This document shows positions 1 through 12,198 of a stretch of 64,000 nt of DNA, in pieces (positions within the stretch are counted from its first letter, which is position 1; every line of letters starts with the position of its first letter). Position numbers and translations under genes: made by a program. Origin of the DNA: Multifurca ochricompacta (Eukaryota > Basidiomycota > Agaricomycetes > Russulales > Russulaceae); contig WTXG01000034.1 in NCBI GenBank assembly GCA_022496185.1, positions 1-64,000 on the forward strand. The letters are read 5' to 3'. Under the pieces are notes generated by a model, which was not told the origin of the DNA, did no database searches, and worked only from the letters and a program-made list of their open reading frames with translations.

Positions 1-430
1 ATGAGGATAGGGACTGGCTATTACCCGTCTGGAGAGGATGAATAGGTGCGGGTGAAAGAGGTGGGGGACCCCTTGCTGTTGCAGCGATGGCTTCGTCGAA
101 GGTCACTTCTGCCCAGACCACAGGGTCTCACAGATCGTCTAGTGCAGTGTTTACGAGCTTCGCGTAAGCCATATTTGGGTCGAAGTGTCGTTAATGAAAC
201 TATGAGATAGAAGGGTTAGGCTGTCGTCAGTTTCGTAGGTAACTTTTTGCATGGAGGGGGAATACAAAAAGCGGTTGGTTCTCACCCATAGTGGCAAGGA
301 CCTGGGGATTGCATTGTTGGTGGGCACGCCATGATTTGGCCTGTTTCTTTTCCCCAACCGCAATGCCAATCGCGTTGCACAGACACAATCGGTGATTTGA
401 AGTAACTGCCACCATGAGTGTCAGCGTTTC
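1..430. other. Left-end sequence without a supported gene
   Basis: I see no open reading frame with recognisable content and no repeat boundary here. The right part is presumably promoter and 5' flank of the Crinkler-like gene that starts at 525. Confidence 0.4.
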
Positions 431-440
431 GTATATATAA
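431..440 (+). promoter_or_regulatory. TATA box of the Crinkler-like gene
   Basis: GTATATATAA lies about 90 nt upstream of the ATG at 525. That would put the transcription start near 465 and leave a leader of about 60 nt. Confidence 0.55.
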
Positions 441-524
441 ACTCAATCTGTCGCGTGAAGGGTTTTGTAAGAAGGTTTATGCGACTAAAAACACTTCCTA
501 ACTCCTAACCTCTCCCAAACCACC

Positions 525-2854
525 ATGACCACAACACTCTCCCTGTTTTGCCTCGCTATCGATACCAAAAAAGACCTTATTGGAAACGTCTTCGATGTTG
601 AAATCGAATCAAATGATCGTGTCTTAAAGCTGCGAAAAATCATCAAGGCCGAGAAAGCTCCCAGATTGGACCACCTAGCGGCAGATGAGCTCATTATTTG
701 GAAGCTATTGATGCACCCGCCCATCGATCCTGCAAGCAATCGCGATGAGATTTCCACTGCGATCAAGGCCATCGTTTTTCCCTCCACGGCCGTTCAGGAG
801 CTTTCTCCTACCAAGGAGCTCTCCCAATACTGGAAAAACAATCCAGATAGGGGCCAGTTGCATCTCATCGTGCAAGTTCCATGTAAGTTTCGATCATTAT
901 CGGATTGCCACACATGTTTGACAATAATCCAGTGGTCGAGAGGCCCGAGAAGAGGCGAAAACTTGACGACAATCAGGAATACAAGATCAAAGAAGTTTTG
1001 GAGGCGGCCCAGTATCTGTATAAAACCATATGGAAGACTCCCTTCGACCAAATAGTCGAACCATTCCATGCCCCAGAATTGGAAAAAAGCTTCAACTATC
1101 TGTCCACGGAGTCTCTTTCTAACTTGGGACTAAGTACTCTCGGCTATGGCGAGAGGGTACTTCTGATTCGCAAAGAATACGATATTGCCTTTGACATGAT
1201 AGAGGAGGCATCGCTGAAACGTCGGGAAATCTCTTCAGGAGGTATCATTGTCTCGGGCCATCCAGGAATCGGTACGCGGCTGTTACAACGATGAGTACGT
1301 TATTCTGATAAGTGCGCAAATGCCAACCCAGGAAAAACATGCTTCCTGTTCTACCTTCTGTTGCGCAGTCTGTGTAGTGGCCGGCCTACAGCTTTGCAAG
1401 TCCGCTCTACGTATTACCTCCTCTTCGAGGACACCGGTGTTAAATTATACAACCATAAATCGGGTTCACCTCCAGATGGAACGTGGGCCCTTGTCGATTC
1501 CAATGAGGAAGTTACCATCCCATGCAAAACCTTTCTACGGTCTTGCCAGACGGGAACGACTTACGTGGTGCAAACAACCTCTCCGAAGGTAGACCGGTGG
1601 AAGTCTTGGAGGAAGCATCGTAATGCGGATCTGTATTTCATGGATTACTTCTCTTGGGACGAGATTCATGCACTCGGGTTCGTTCAGTTTTTTGGATTGC
1701 AAGGGGTGTTTTCGTTCCAGCTAAGGATTGCTCGTAGCACAATGCTCAATCTCTCCGTCGAAGACCTCAAGAACCATTACGAAAATGGGGTCCTTCTGCG
1801 CGTACCTTGATCAACGTGACACGAAATAGTCGTTATCTTGTTACGCATGAATCTCTCTTACAGGGAATCGTGTCTGAATTTGTTAAGGATTTTGATGGCC
1901 ACACCAAGGACCTTGACACAATGAGGGTCTGCCACAGACTTGTTACCATCCGGCCGAAGTTTTTGGATCCCGAGAAAAGAGGAGCCTCAATTGGAGAAAT
2001 CCCAACAGAGTATCTGAATAACTTGGTTCTCGATGCCATCGGAGGGCGCACTGCTGAGAAGCAGTTGGAATTTTTCAACCTGATAAACAACCATGCGTCT
2101 TTCAAAGGTTCAGCAGGTTTTATGTTCGAAATGTTTGTCTTTGCTTGGCTTTCTTCACAGGAGCACCCAAATGGGGAGGGACTGGATTGTACCCCTGTGG
2201 ATTCTGATTCGCCATCATTGACTATCCCTGTGTGCGGGGGCTGGAGTCCATTCACTTCGAACCCGAGGACCTGGGGGATCACGAGACGCCATTCTGTCTG
2301 AAGCCTGATGCCAAAACCTTTCCCACCATTGACGTCATCATTTGCACAAATGACCATCTCATTACAGTTCAGGCAACCATCTCTCGTACCCATAGCGCGA
2401 ACCCGGAAGGGTTCAATCTGCTTTTTAATGGTCTTCCTGCGAAATTTCGAAATAATCGCACATGGTGTCACGTATTTGTTACAGACAAGGAGGAAAGCGC
2501 GCAGATGTTGCAGCATCATTGGGCACGCAAACCGATTACACTGAGTGATGAGGATGGAGAAAAGAATATTGTCATCCGCGTCTACTCTTGTGTTCTTAAT
2601 CCTGTGAGAAGTCATGAAGCACAAGATGACGAACAAGGTTTATGGGTATGTAGGAATCGGCTATACATAGTCATTGAGACTTGATTGAAGAATATGAGTA
2701 GGAAACTGAAACAGATGAGGAGGGAATTGATGAGGAGGGAATTGATTCCAATGGGTCCAACGGGAACGTTTCAGGGGTACGGAATGGATCGCCTGACAAT
2801 GTGTTCATTCTGCTGATGATTATTTTTTGTGTGACACAGATGGACGAAGATTGA
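525..2854 (+). CDS. Crinkler (CRN)-like protein with P-loop NTPase region, frame-broken
   Basis: The start is an ATG in good context (CACCATGA). Proposed exons are 525-882, 933-1271, 1332-2645 and 2702-2854, with GT-AG introns of 50, 60 and 56 nt. The N-terminal 120 residues resemble the ubiquitin-like header domain of Crinkler proteins, and a KRRKL basic patch follows. The second splice junction rebuilds a Walker A motif, GHPGIGKT, and a short acidic tail (ETETDEEG) ends the protein. This is the CRN header plus NTPase layout known from oomycetes and many fungi, where such proteins are proposed to act in the host nucleus or in conflict between organisms. Two one-base deletions break the frame, near 1781-1790 (AAAA then GGGG) and at 2236-2240 (a G run). 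Either this is a young pseudogene or these are sequence errors. The last exon is the least certain part. Confidence 0.7.
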
Positions 2855-3094
2855 GCTGACCTTTATGGAGATGTCGTTCCTATATCTTCCTTAGCAATAG
2901 GGAATTATGTAGCTTGTTGGCGCTTATCTCAATAGCGCTGTTGGTCAAACAAAAGTGTATCAATACGAAGACAATTTTTTTTTGCTAGTTCAAGGGTGAG
3001 AGGGGCGTTGGTACTATATGCGGTACATGCCTGTGGAAGAGTTGGTAAAGTAAGATGGTCGAGTTGAGTGAACTAATGTTGTTTTGTTATCCGG

Positions 3095-3110
3095 GGGTGG
3101 GGGTTGAGAT
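3095..3110. repeat. Left 16-bp TSD of the full-length LINE
   Basis: GGGTGGGGGTTGAGAT lies directly next to the poly-T (the LINE poly-A on the minus strand) and recurs exactly at 12344-12359. Confidence 0.9.
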
Positions 3111-3359
3111 TTTTTTTTTTTTTTTGAACTCGACTTTATTGACGCGCTTGCGGGACTCAGCCCAATCGCGCGGCTACATCAGGGTACAATGTAACTACTG
3201 TGAGAATGGTACAGGAGATGCCGTGTCTACAGGGACATGCTAGGTGGAAAACTCTAAGAGAAAAACCTAAGGGAAATAGTACGTGGAGGGGCCATCCAAG
3301 AAAGAGACCGTTCAAAGTAAAAGAAATCCTTACTAAGTCCAAGTCCAGAGAAACCCCCT
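3111..3359 (-). other. LINE 3' UTR and poly-A end
   Basis: On the minus strand this runs from the ORF2 stop to the poly-A. An AATAAA-like motif (TTTATT on plus at 3135-3140) lies about 10 nt before the tract. The last 130 nt are clearly related to two other LINE 3' ends in the window, at 49553-53240 on plus and 50395-50497 on minus. Confidence 0.75.
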
Positions 3360-4204
3360 TCAAGGGGGTTCGCAGGGCCTGCATGCGTGTATGGGCTTGA
3401 AGAAAGCCCTTGATGCCTGGATGAATTCCAGGAGCTGGGTGACTCTGGTGTGATTATTGAAAATCTGTGGCCAGGTGAGCTCGTCGAACAGTGAGCCAGG
3501 GTCCATGTTGCATTCCGTCCGTGTTTGGGCATGTAATGGACAATCTAGGGCGACGTGCGCGAACATCGCGGGGGTGACACCGTCGCAGTGACAGAGGCGG
3601 TCAGCCTCTGGATGGGACTTGAAAAACCGTTCATGGTACTCCGCAATGAAGGCATGGCCAGTAGCGAGCTGGAAAGCCGTGGAGACCGTGTGTCTGGTGA
3701 ACGGGTTGTCTTTGCGTTTGATGGTAGCTGCCGTCCAAAGGGGATGGTTGCCACCAGTGGGAGGACCCTGGATGGAGATGTCGTAGGCCTTATGACCGGC
3801 CTGAGCCTCAGTGTCGAGGGATCGTGAGCGGAGCCACTCCGCATGCCAGTTGTCGTATGCGCGGAGGCGTGATAGGGCATGCCACTGGAGCAGAGAGGGG
3901 GGCTCATCGAGGTTGCCCGGGTTGTGCAGGCGACAAGCGCGGTCCGCAGCCTTGGGGGCGAGAGACGACGCGCGGTATCGAGGAGAAGGGGGGCACCACA
4001 TAAAAGTGATGTCAAGGAGGGGATGGTCTGCAAGCAACTTAGCCAGTGCGTTGTGAGACGAAGTGAAGTCACCAGTGAAGCGACGGGGATCGTGAGTGCG
4101 GAGTCCTGCCAAGGTAGAGCTCAAAGAAGTCGTGAGTATTAACCGCGGGGCCAGGGAGCGGCCCTCGTAATACGACACCAGCCATTGTAGGGTGCGGCTG
4201 AGGG

Positions 4205-4212
4205 CATATAAG
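4205..4212. repeat. 8-bp TSD of hAT-A
   Basis: CATATAAG is repeated at 5678-5685, on the other side of the element. Confidence 0.9.
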
Positions 4213-5677
4213 TAGTGAATAGCAGGGGTAACCCCCGGGTATCTTCATTGGTACCCGTACCCGTACCCGTACCCGTCACTACGGGTACGGGTAACCCGCG
4301 GGTTACCCGCGGGTCACCTGCGGGTCACCTGCGGGTTGCCTGTGTTAAACGCGTGCAAGTTCTTTACTTGCATCGCGCATTTCGGATATCCGGCCCGGGC
4401 CATCCCGGACCAAGGAGATACACAACGCGTTCATTTATGGCTGCTTAAGATCCCTCAATGACTCTTGTTTTATGCTCAGAAGATTAAGATAATTCATTAT
4501 TCCATTTTTATTTTATTATTCTGGTCTCAATTCTATACAAGCACAACTAAAATCCACCCCAATATACAGAGATGATTAGATAGGATGTAATAGAACATTG
4601 AATGAAAAGCCTGTCAGATAACCACACAGAATGCAAAAATAATTGACAAATGTATAGTTATTGGCAGGGGTAACCCCTGGATATTTGTTTTGATACCCAG
4701 GTTACCCATAAAATGAAACGCGTGCAAGTTCTTTGGTTGCATCGCGCATTTCGGACAATCGGCCCGGACCATCCCGGTCTGGGAGATACACACTTGGATA
4801 CAACGCGTTCATTTGTGGCTACTCAGGATCCCTCAATAATTGCTGATTTATGTTCAGAAGATTAATTTGATTCTTTATTTACATTCTTATTTTATTTTAT
4901 TTTGTGGAACAGGCATGGCGCAGGCATGGCGCAGGCTTGTACTTTAGATGTACTATATCAGCTACTAGATTAAACGAACGCGTTATCTCGTTATCTCGTT
5001 TAATGATGTGATTTGATCATATGTCAGATCTTAGATGTATATTCTATGTATCTAATTAATTTGTGAACGCGTTTCTGTTGTGTTATCTATGCGTGATCAC
5101 AATCATGTCAGACCAATGGAAAATCGCAGCCGCGATTGTTAAGTCAACCTTCCTTAATAGGAAGGAGATCAGACCAATATGCTGGTCCAATGTAGTCGCT
5201 GCCCTATGCAGCCTGTAGATACACGCGGGCCTTGTTTCAGTAAACTAATTTGATAATTAGATTATAGAATAGTCTAAAGTAGTCTAGAGTGTATTTTAGA
5301 TAGTGCCAGACCGGCAGAATTGATCGCGCATTAATAAAACAGTTGCATCATGATTTTCAAGAGAGTGGATCACTGATAACACTTTTATTTTACATCGCAC
5401 CGTTGATCTGCTTTGATATTTCATAGGATAACACTAGAACATATTTACAAAAACCCTGTAGCATACATTAAATAAAATATAGTCATTTGTTTGCTACAAA
5501 TGTATTTTATCATTAAATTTCTGCTGATCTTGTCAATGACTGATGGCCACTTATACCCGCCAAACCCGCTGTGCGGGTACGGGTTTCTGGCGGGTTGGGA
5601 GTTGTATACCCGTACCCGTACCCGTCAAAACCCGCGGCACTTACCCACGCGGGTATGAAAACCCTTGCTGATCTCTA
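4213..5677 (+). mobile_element. hAT-A: non-autonomous hAT-type element, 1465 bp
   Basis: The termini are TAGTGAATAGCAGGGGT and, inverted, TAGAGATCAGCAAGGGT. The 8-bp TSD CATATAAG is typical of hAT transposons. No transposase frame is present. Subterminal CCCGTA repeats occur at both ends. A module of about 110 bp is duplicated inside (about 4340-4450 and 4715-4830). Six ACGCGT hexamers lie at 4349, 4425, 4718, 4803, 4978 and 5067. A close copy in opposite orientation is at 47356-48833. Superfamily placement rests on the TSD length and terminal bases only. Confidence 0.85.
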
Positions 5678-5685
5678 CATATAAG
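5678..5685. repeat. 8-bp TSD of hAT-A
   Basis: Second copy of CATATAAG, where the LINE RNase H coding sequence resumes. Confidence 0.9.
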
Positions 5686-8600
5686 TCGACTTCTGACTTA
5701 ACGCCCCCGGTGCTGCAGACCCAATGGTTGGTGGTTTTGCCCGAGTCGTCCATGAGAACAGCGCTGGTGGCGCCAATGAGCTTCTTATCAACTCGTTTGG
5801 CACGGGAGTGCGAGGTAGCCACGTGAACGAGAGCTAGATCAGAGCGGGGCAAAGCCAGGAGAGCACAGACTTCATCAAGATGTACGGTTGGGGGGCACGT
5901 TCCCACAAAGTGGATGCGCGTGCCCCAGGTAGGGAGTTCCCACGGAGCAAAGGCGAGGACGTCAGGCACCCCATTGAGCGGGGGAACGCGGTCGGCAAGA
6001 GCTTGCAGGGGGGTGAGGCAGCGAGGCCCAGTGGGCGCAGAGGCCCAGGTGTGATGTCGGCGTCAGGGGTGTAGGAGGGCGTCGTCCAGGGAGCCGTGGA
6101 GGCGCTGGATGGGCTGGGAGTGGACAGGGAGGGAGGCGTACCGTAGAGCCGTGGTATCCGCCAACTTCTCAACAAAAAACTTCATCGGGAGCACCCGCAT
6201 GAGCTCATGAAGAGGGCCGCGAGGTGCCGTGTGGAACAAGCCGGTGATCTTGTGGACCACGGCATTCGAGACGAGTTGCAGTCTCTTGATGAGGGCAGGG
6301 GCCTGCCTAGAGTGGACCCAGAGCTGTGAGCCATAGGTCAACACTGGAAGGCAGACCGCATTGAGGACGAGTCTCCAGTTTTTGGTGGAGAGGCCTCGTT
6401 TGGAGTTGCCCAGCAAATGCAGCGCGCAGATGGAAGCACAGGCACGTCGGCACATAATATCTATGTGAGGACGCCAGGAGAGGGAGGGAGTGAAGAAAAA
6501 ACCCAAGTATCGCACCTGGGCCCCTGCCTTGATGATAAAGTCAGGTGCATCGTGGCAGGGGAGAGAGATTTCGCGTGGGGGTAAGTTCCGCGTGCACGCG
6601 CGGGAGAAGAAGAGGGCTTCGGTCTTTGCTGGGTCCGTGGACATGCCAGCACAGGCCAACCAGTCCATCGCGATTGCGTAGTGTCACCTCAGGGAAGAGA
6701 CCACTTCGTCCCAAGTCGGCGCCCATGCAAAGAGGAGGCCGTCGTCCACATACATGGACAACCGGCAACCAGTCCAGGATGCTGCTAGATGGAGGAGCGG
6801 GGCGGCATAAAGGGTGGCCAGGACGGGGGAGATGGGAGAGCCTTGCGGGGTCCCAATCGTCGTGGGGTGGGGAGGGCCAACCAAGCTGTTGAACGACAGG
6901 GAGGCGGTGCGATCAGAGAGGAAGCTGAGGACCCAATCTGAAACCTGTGGAGGGTAGCCGAGCCAGGAGAGGACGGCAGCGCAACGTTGTGGGTGCACAT
7001 GATCGAAGAATCCCGAGACGTCAAAGAGCACCATTCCACAGACCATGCCGGAGGCCTGGACGCGGGTGATGTCATGGACAAGGGATAATGCCAAGTCCAA
7101 GCAGCACGAGTTGGATCGTGCGCCGAACTGAGTGGAAGGGAGAGTGGCGTATCTGTCGATGTCAGACGTGAGACGCTTCGCAAGGGACTTATCGAGGAGT
7201 TTCCCCAATGTCTCCAGAAGGGATATCGGATGGTGAGCCTTGGCGAGGCTATAGTCTGGTCGTGCCGGCTTGGGGAGAATGACCGTGAGGGCTCGTTTCC
7301 AGGAGGCAGGTACGTGTCCGAGAAGGACGGAGGCATTGAAGAGGGCCGTGACGTGGTCGTCAATTGACAGCCAGGCCCACTTGAGGATTCTCCAGTTGAT
7401 CTTGGAGAAACCAGGGGAAGACTTGGACGAGGTCTTGCGTAAATGGTCGGCGATCTCGTCAGGTGTGAAGGGTACCCAGGGGCGCACAGGCATAGGTGGT
7501 GGGTCGTCGTGAAAGACAGTCGGCACCGGAGTGGATTCGGACCCGAAGAACTGGGCCACGAAGACCTCTTCGATGGCGGAGCGATCCCAGAGCAGAGGGC
7601 CATGAGGTCGATGGATGGCCGGGACAATGGAGATGCGTCGTCCATGACGCCAAGCAGCAACGTCCCAGACGTTCTGAGTGGAAATGGCCTTGTTGGTCCA
7701 AGCGAACTTAGCCTGCTGTATTTCACGGCGCAGAGCATCAGAAGCGAGGGCCTTGGCGGCAGGGTCACATCGAGAGTGACGAAGTGTGGTAACCGCCTGT
7801 GAACAGGCTGGGTTCCACCACTTGGCCCTTTTGGCGCGAGGCGTGGAGGTGACAGCCAGGTGTGCATCAGCTGTTGTAATCAGAACATCCAGAAGGGCGT
7901 CGGCAAAGGAGTCGACCTCAGCTGTGGTAGTCAGCTGAGGGATGGGCGGCAATGAGAGGTCCAGATGGTCCCGCCAGGCAATAAGCGTGTTGTCAGAGAC
8001 TTTGGTGACGTACAACTTGACAGGCGGCGCAGGATCGAGAGCCATGAGAGAGTGTTGCCAGGAAAAGCGCAGGCCAGCGTGGTCAGAGCCCAGGCTAGCG
8101 GCCCAATCGAGAACAACAGGGGAGAGGGAGCCGCTGGCACGAAGCAAAAGCGAGGCCCAGACAAGATCGAGGGTGCTGCCAGGGTGGTTAGCAGCGCGCC
8201 TAGTGATGATGCCAGGGGTGGAGACCAAGTCCAGGCCTTGGTCAGCAGCCCAATCCAGAAAGGAGGAGGCGGAGGAGGAGGTGGGAGTAAGTGAGCCAGG
8301 CAGGGCCCAGTCCAGGTGGTGGAGATTGAAGTCTCCGGCAAGTATGGTGGGGGTGTCATCTAGGACAATCGACATCAGTGCCTGAAGCGCGGTCGGGTCC
8401 CGGACGTCGTTGTAGAACGAGATGATCTGCAGGACATTTGAACCAATCCTGAGGTCACCAACCAGCATGCAAGGGTGTGTGCACACGTTGTGCCGCGTCG
8501 AGAACTGGGCGGCGAAAGGAACGTTAGCGTGGTGAGGATGGAACTTCCTCACATAAACAAGAGTCTTGGCGCGGGATAGCGCCGGTAGCGATGGGTAGAA

Positions 8601-8790
8601 GAAATCCCAGCCAGGGTGGGCTGGGGCACCGAGGGTATCCTGACCGTCGGGCAAGGTGTCGGAACGGGAGACCCTGATTCGGCCAAACCAAGGTTCCTGT
8701 ACCAAAAGAATGTGGTCCTGGGAGTTAGTGTTCAACACAGCATGCAGGTTCACGTTACTGTGTTGTATATTGAGGCTCAGGATGGAGCAC

Positions 8791-8798
8791 TCAGTCAT
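8791..8798 (-). other. LINE ORF1 stop / ORF2 start overlap
   Basis: On the minus strand ATGACTGA holds the ORF2 ATG and, five bases later, the ORF1 stop TGA in another frame. Such overlaps in LINEs are associated with stop-start re-initiation for ORF2 translation. That mechanism is inferred here. Confidence 0.7.
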
Positions 8799-11700
8799 AA
8801 GTGATGCGGAACAGGTCTTGGGACTGCGTGGGCGTCGGCATCCCCTTGAGCTCGCGGTGCAGGGCGGTGAGCGCCTGGATAAGGTCGACAGTGTCGTCCT
8901 CTTCTGGGTTGATGCGAACATGGACCGAAGCCCCATCGCCCAGACCACCGATGAGGAGGTCGAAGAAGTGCAGCTCAGTGGCCACCTCGCGGCGGCGCGA
9001 GGACTTGAGCAGGAAACAGAGGTGTTGGTGGCCACGGGCCGTCAGCACAGTCGTGTCAGCAAGAAGGCTGCACAGACCAGCGCGGGTGCGAAGCTTGGGA
9101 GGGGCAGCGTCCACAACAGCCTGCGAGAGTTGGCGCAGGCTGAGGGACAGCGTATGATCTGAGGAAGCAAGGCCAGCAGAGGACCCAGGGGTAACTGTGA
9201 ATTCAGAAATGGAAGACGTACTCGGAGCCTCCTGAACAGGAGGCCGTGCAGTCTTCCGTGTGGTAGTCATGACCGCGTCGGGGCGCGTGACAAGCGGTGT
9301 GGGAGCGGCTTGGGCCGGCTGCGTCGGAGCAGCGGCCGGAGCGGCAGGGGCAGTGGCAGCAGCTGTGCGTCGGCGTGAGCGGCGGGACACCGTGGTGAAG
9401 CCGGTTTGGTCAGCGGTAGCCTGGGTGTTCCCAGGAGTGGCACCGAGGACAGGAGCAGGGGCAACAGACGGGCCCGACCAGTTCTCTGGGGTATCAGCCA
9501 GTGGGGGTGCGGCGAAGGGTCCCCGCTTGGGGCATTTCGCAGAGCGGGCGTGGTGACCCACTTGACCACACAACAGGCATTTGAAAGAGCAATCACACTG
9601 ACCTGCAATCTTGTGGGGGCCAGTGCAGTGGGCGTTGTGCTCCGCAAAGGGGTGAGCCCCGCCGCACTTATAGCATAGGGGCTTGTCAAGCGGCTGGGCA
9701 CAGACGCGGTGGCCATTGGCACGTTTCAGCTGTTGGGTGCAATGACCCAGTTTGTGGCAGCGACCACATTGGACGAGGGTTGGCGTGGGTCCAGCGTGAA
9801 CAAGTCAGGCCAAACGGCCAAACATGTACGTGGGTGTGCATAGGAGCCTCGCAACTTTGACCTGGGAGAGCCCGTGGAGGGCAAACACAACCGTTGCACA
9901 GGCCGAACGGATGTTGGTGGGCTCTTGCTGCCACCGCGGCGGGGACGGGAAGAGTGCATGAGTGAACTGGCCATTACAGCGCAGTTCAGTCTGCAGGGTG
10001 GCCGGGTTGAAGATGACACCATTGCCGGCTGAGACATAAACATCACGCAGCTGGAACCATTCCCAGCCGCGCGTGGGGACGAGGTGTCCGCCAGGGAATT
10101 GCTTCACAAGCACGGGCTCGTAAGGCAGGAGGGTCTGGAGAGGGTGAACTCCAGCGAACGTAAAAATGAAATTACCCTCAGAGCGGCCGACGCCAACAGA
10201 CCAGCGGCCGGAAAGAAGGTGGGGGGCAGATGGGGCCTGGCGCATAAGAGCTTGGCGGGCACCCAGTAGCAGTTGGGGGGGCGGGGGTAGGCCGCGCGAT
10301 AGCGTGCCAGCGGGGAGCGGCGGCAGGATCACCGACACCTCAGTGGTGTGCTCCTGGGCGGGCACGCGCATGAGAGAGGTGGCAGCGGCCTTGGCCGGTG
10401 CCGTGCAGGGGTTGGGCGCACCCTGCATGGTGCGGCCCTGGGCCTTTGTTGCGGCCTGAGCGAAGGACATGGCCCGAAGTTGTTGGGCCATTGTCGCAGG
10501 GCCAACAACGCGGAAGTTGTCGGCAGGGGTCGCACCCACAGGCCCAGCAGTCGCAGCAGGGGCAGGGGGAGGGGCAGGAGCACGGGCAGGGGCAGCAGGT
10601 CGGGGCCAAGCAGCCGGAGCCATAGTGGGTCAGGCAGGGGCCGCAGGCGGGGCAGCAGGAACCCCCCGTTCCAGGCGGTCGATGCGCTCCAGAACGAGCG
10701 CAAGCGTGGCCGCGATGTGGTCGAGGGGGTCGGTGGGTTGTGGTGGCAGGGCCACGGGGTCAGCGGGTACCTCAGTGAGGTAAGAAAGGGAGGAAGACTC
10801 AGCTTGAGGGCCCTCTTCAGGGCCCGGCATCTCTTCCTCGAAAGCATGTATGGATGCGGCAGTACCATGGTACGCCGTGTCAAAACCAGAAGCCTTGGTG
10901 GGATGGAAGAAATCCTCCAGTGGTTGTGAAATCACCGGGGGAGATACCGCCATCAGAGCAGCGGGCTGGGTCTCGGGGATGGCGTCCTCAGAACGGGAGG
11001 AGGTGCGGGAGACCGGGCGGGAGGGGTAGGGGGCAGTGCGCGAGAGCAAGCGCATGGGCGTCGTTGGGGATTCGCGGCGCGCCTTCTTCTTTGAAATCCG
11101 CACTTTAGTCATGGAACGTGGGGTCCAATCAAGGTCGGCCAATGGGGAGATTGCGAGAAGGTCGATTTCGGCACGGACCTTGGCATGGCGCTCGGCCGAA
11201 TATTGGAGTCTGTATGCAGAGATCTCCTGAGAGACCTCGGCATACATCTGGGCCTCCAGCTCAGACTGGACGCGCATGTGGGTTTGGTCACGAGCCGTGT
11301 AGACCTCGGCGGCAATCTTGGATTCGAGTTGCTGGCGTAAGGTGAGGCGGAGCTCATCGAGGAATTCAGGCGTGGCTACTTGAGCCAGCCATTCGGCGCG
11401 TAGGGAAGCGCGGAGAGACTCATCGATCTGGGCACTGAGACCATCGATGTGGGCCTGGGCATTGGACTGCCTGCCGTTAAGGAGGTGGTGGAGTTGAGCT
11501 GCCATCGCCTGTAAATGTGCTAGAGGTGTTTGGGGGACCTCGGCCCCACGCGGCAGTGAAACCGCATCAGTGAATTCACCCCCCTCATGGTGATCCAGGA
11601 GGGAGATGGCGGAGGGTGAGTGGAGGAAACCTCGTATCACTGCCCCAAGAATATTGCGGAGCAATCTGCCCCAGGAGACTGGTTCAAGACCAGTGTTGTA

Positions 11701-12198
11701 GGCTATCTCACCTGAATGTTGGATCCCAGCATCGAGGAGGGCCATGGTGATGCTGTTTGACCACTCAAGCATCGCAGCAGTAATGCCCATATCAGTGGAC
11801 TCTTCCATGCGGAGGGCGGCTGCAAGGTAATAGAGAGAATAGCCCATGCTATTCTTGGCAACATTGTGGAGGTCCCGACGACGGGCCTCGTTGAGGTATT
11901 CAACACAACGCTCGTGGGCAGTGGTGTCGAGGCGGATGGCCTGGTCAGGTGTGTCAACCGGGTCGTAGAGCATCGGGCGTAGGTAGGCGATGACAGCCTC
12001 ATCTGACGGGAGCTCGGGAGGGAAGTGGAGGGGGTTAGAGGCCCCCAGGACAAGGTGTTCACCCCCTGTACATGGAGGGGGAACGTAGGGAGGAGGAGGG
12101 GACGGGGTCACAACTTGTGCCCCAGCAACAATAATCGATGAGTCCGCCGATGGCAATGAACCCACCTCGATGGGATTGGCAGCGTTGCCGCCTGACAT
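8791..12198 (-). pseudogene. LINE ORF1: large gag-like protein with zinc knuckles
   Basis: The frame starts at the ATG at 12198 and would be about 1136 codons to the TGA at 8791. It is broken only by two in-frame TGA codons, at 10630-10632 and 9805-9807. The N-terminal part is proline-rich and then charged and helical. The middle is rich in Ala and Pro. Around 9535-9775 there is a Cys/His cluster with at least two CX2CX4H-type knuckles (CYKCGGAH and CLLCGQVGH). The last segment precedes ORF2. ORF1 products of this kind bind the element RNA; this one is unusually long. Both stops read as CGA to TGA. Confidence 0.85.

Larger units (their letters stand above)
3360..8798 (-). pseudogene. LINE ORF2: endonuclease, reverse transcriptase, RNase H
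   Basis: The start is the ATG at 8798-8796, inside the end of ORF1. Domains in order are an apurinic-type endonuclease (opening SLNIQHSN, later GSDHAGLRF), a reverse transcriptase with GTPQGSPISP and catalytic YVDD (about 6741-6752), an RNase H region from about 5850, and a C-terminal His/Cys segment before the stop at 3360. All pieces lie in one frame. The breaks are in-frame TGA codons at 6684-6686 and 6063-6065 and the hAT-type element at 4213-5677. That element plus its 8-bp TSD is 1473 nt, a multiple of three, so removing it rejoins the RNase H region in frame. Both stops fit CGA to TGA change. Confidence 0.9.

Noticed and set aside
4250..4345. Possible telomere or subtelomere repeat
   Set aside because: CCCGTA/TACGGG repeats lie inside an element with inverted ends and an 8-bp TSD, recur in hAT-D, and do not match TTAGGG-type telomeres.
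3157..12062. Long open frames opposite the LINE ORFs
   Set aside because: They are shadows of the GC-rich minus-strand LINE coding sequence, with no domain content.
8791..12198. TGA read-through or recoding in the LINE and other elements
   Set aside because: The TGA codons are scattered at unrelated positions, occur in dead elements, and fit CpG decay; the host DHTKD1-type gene uses TGA as its stop.
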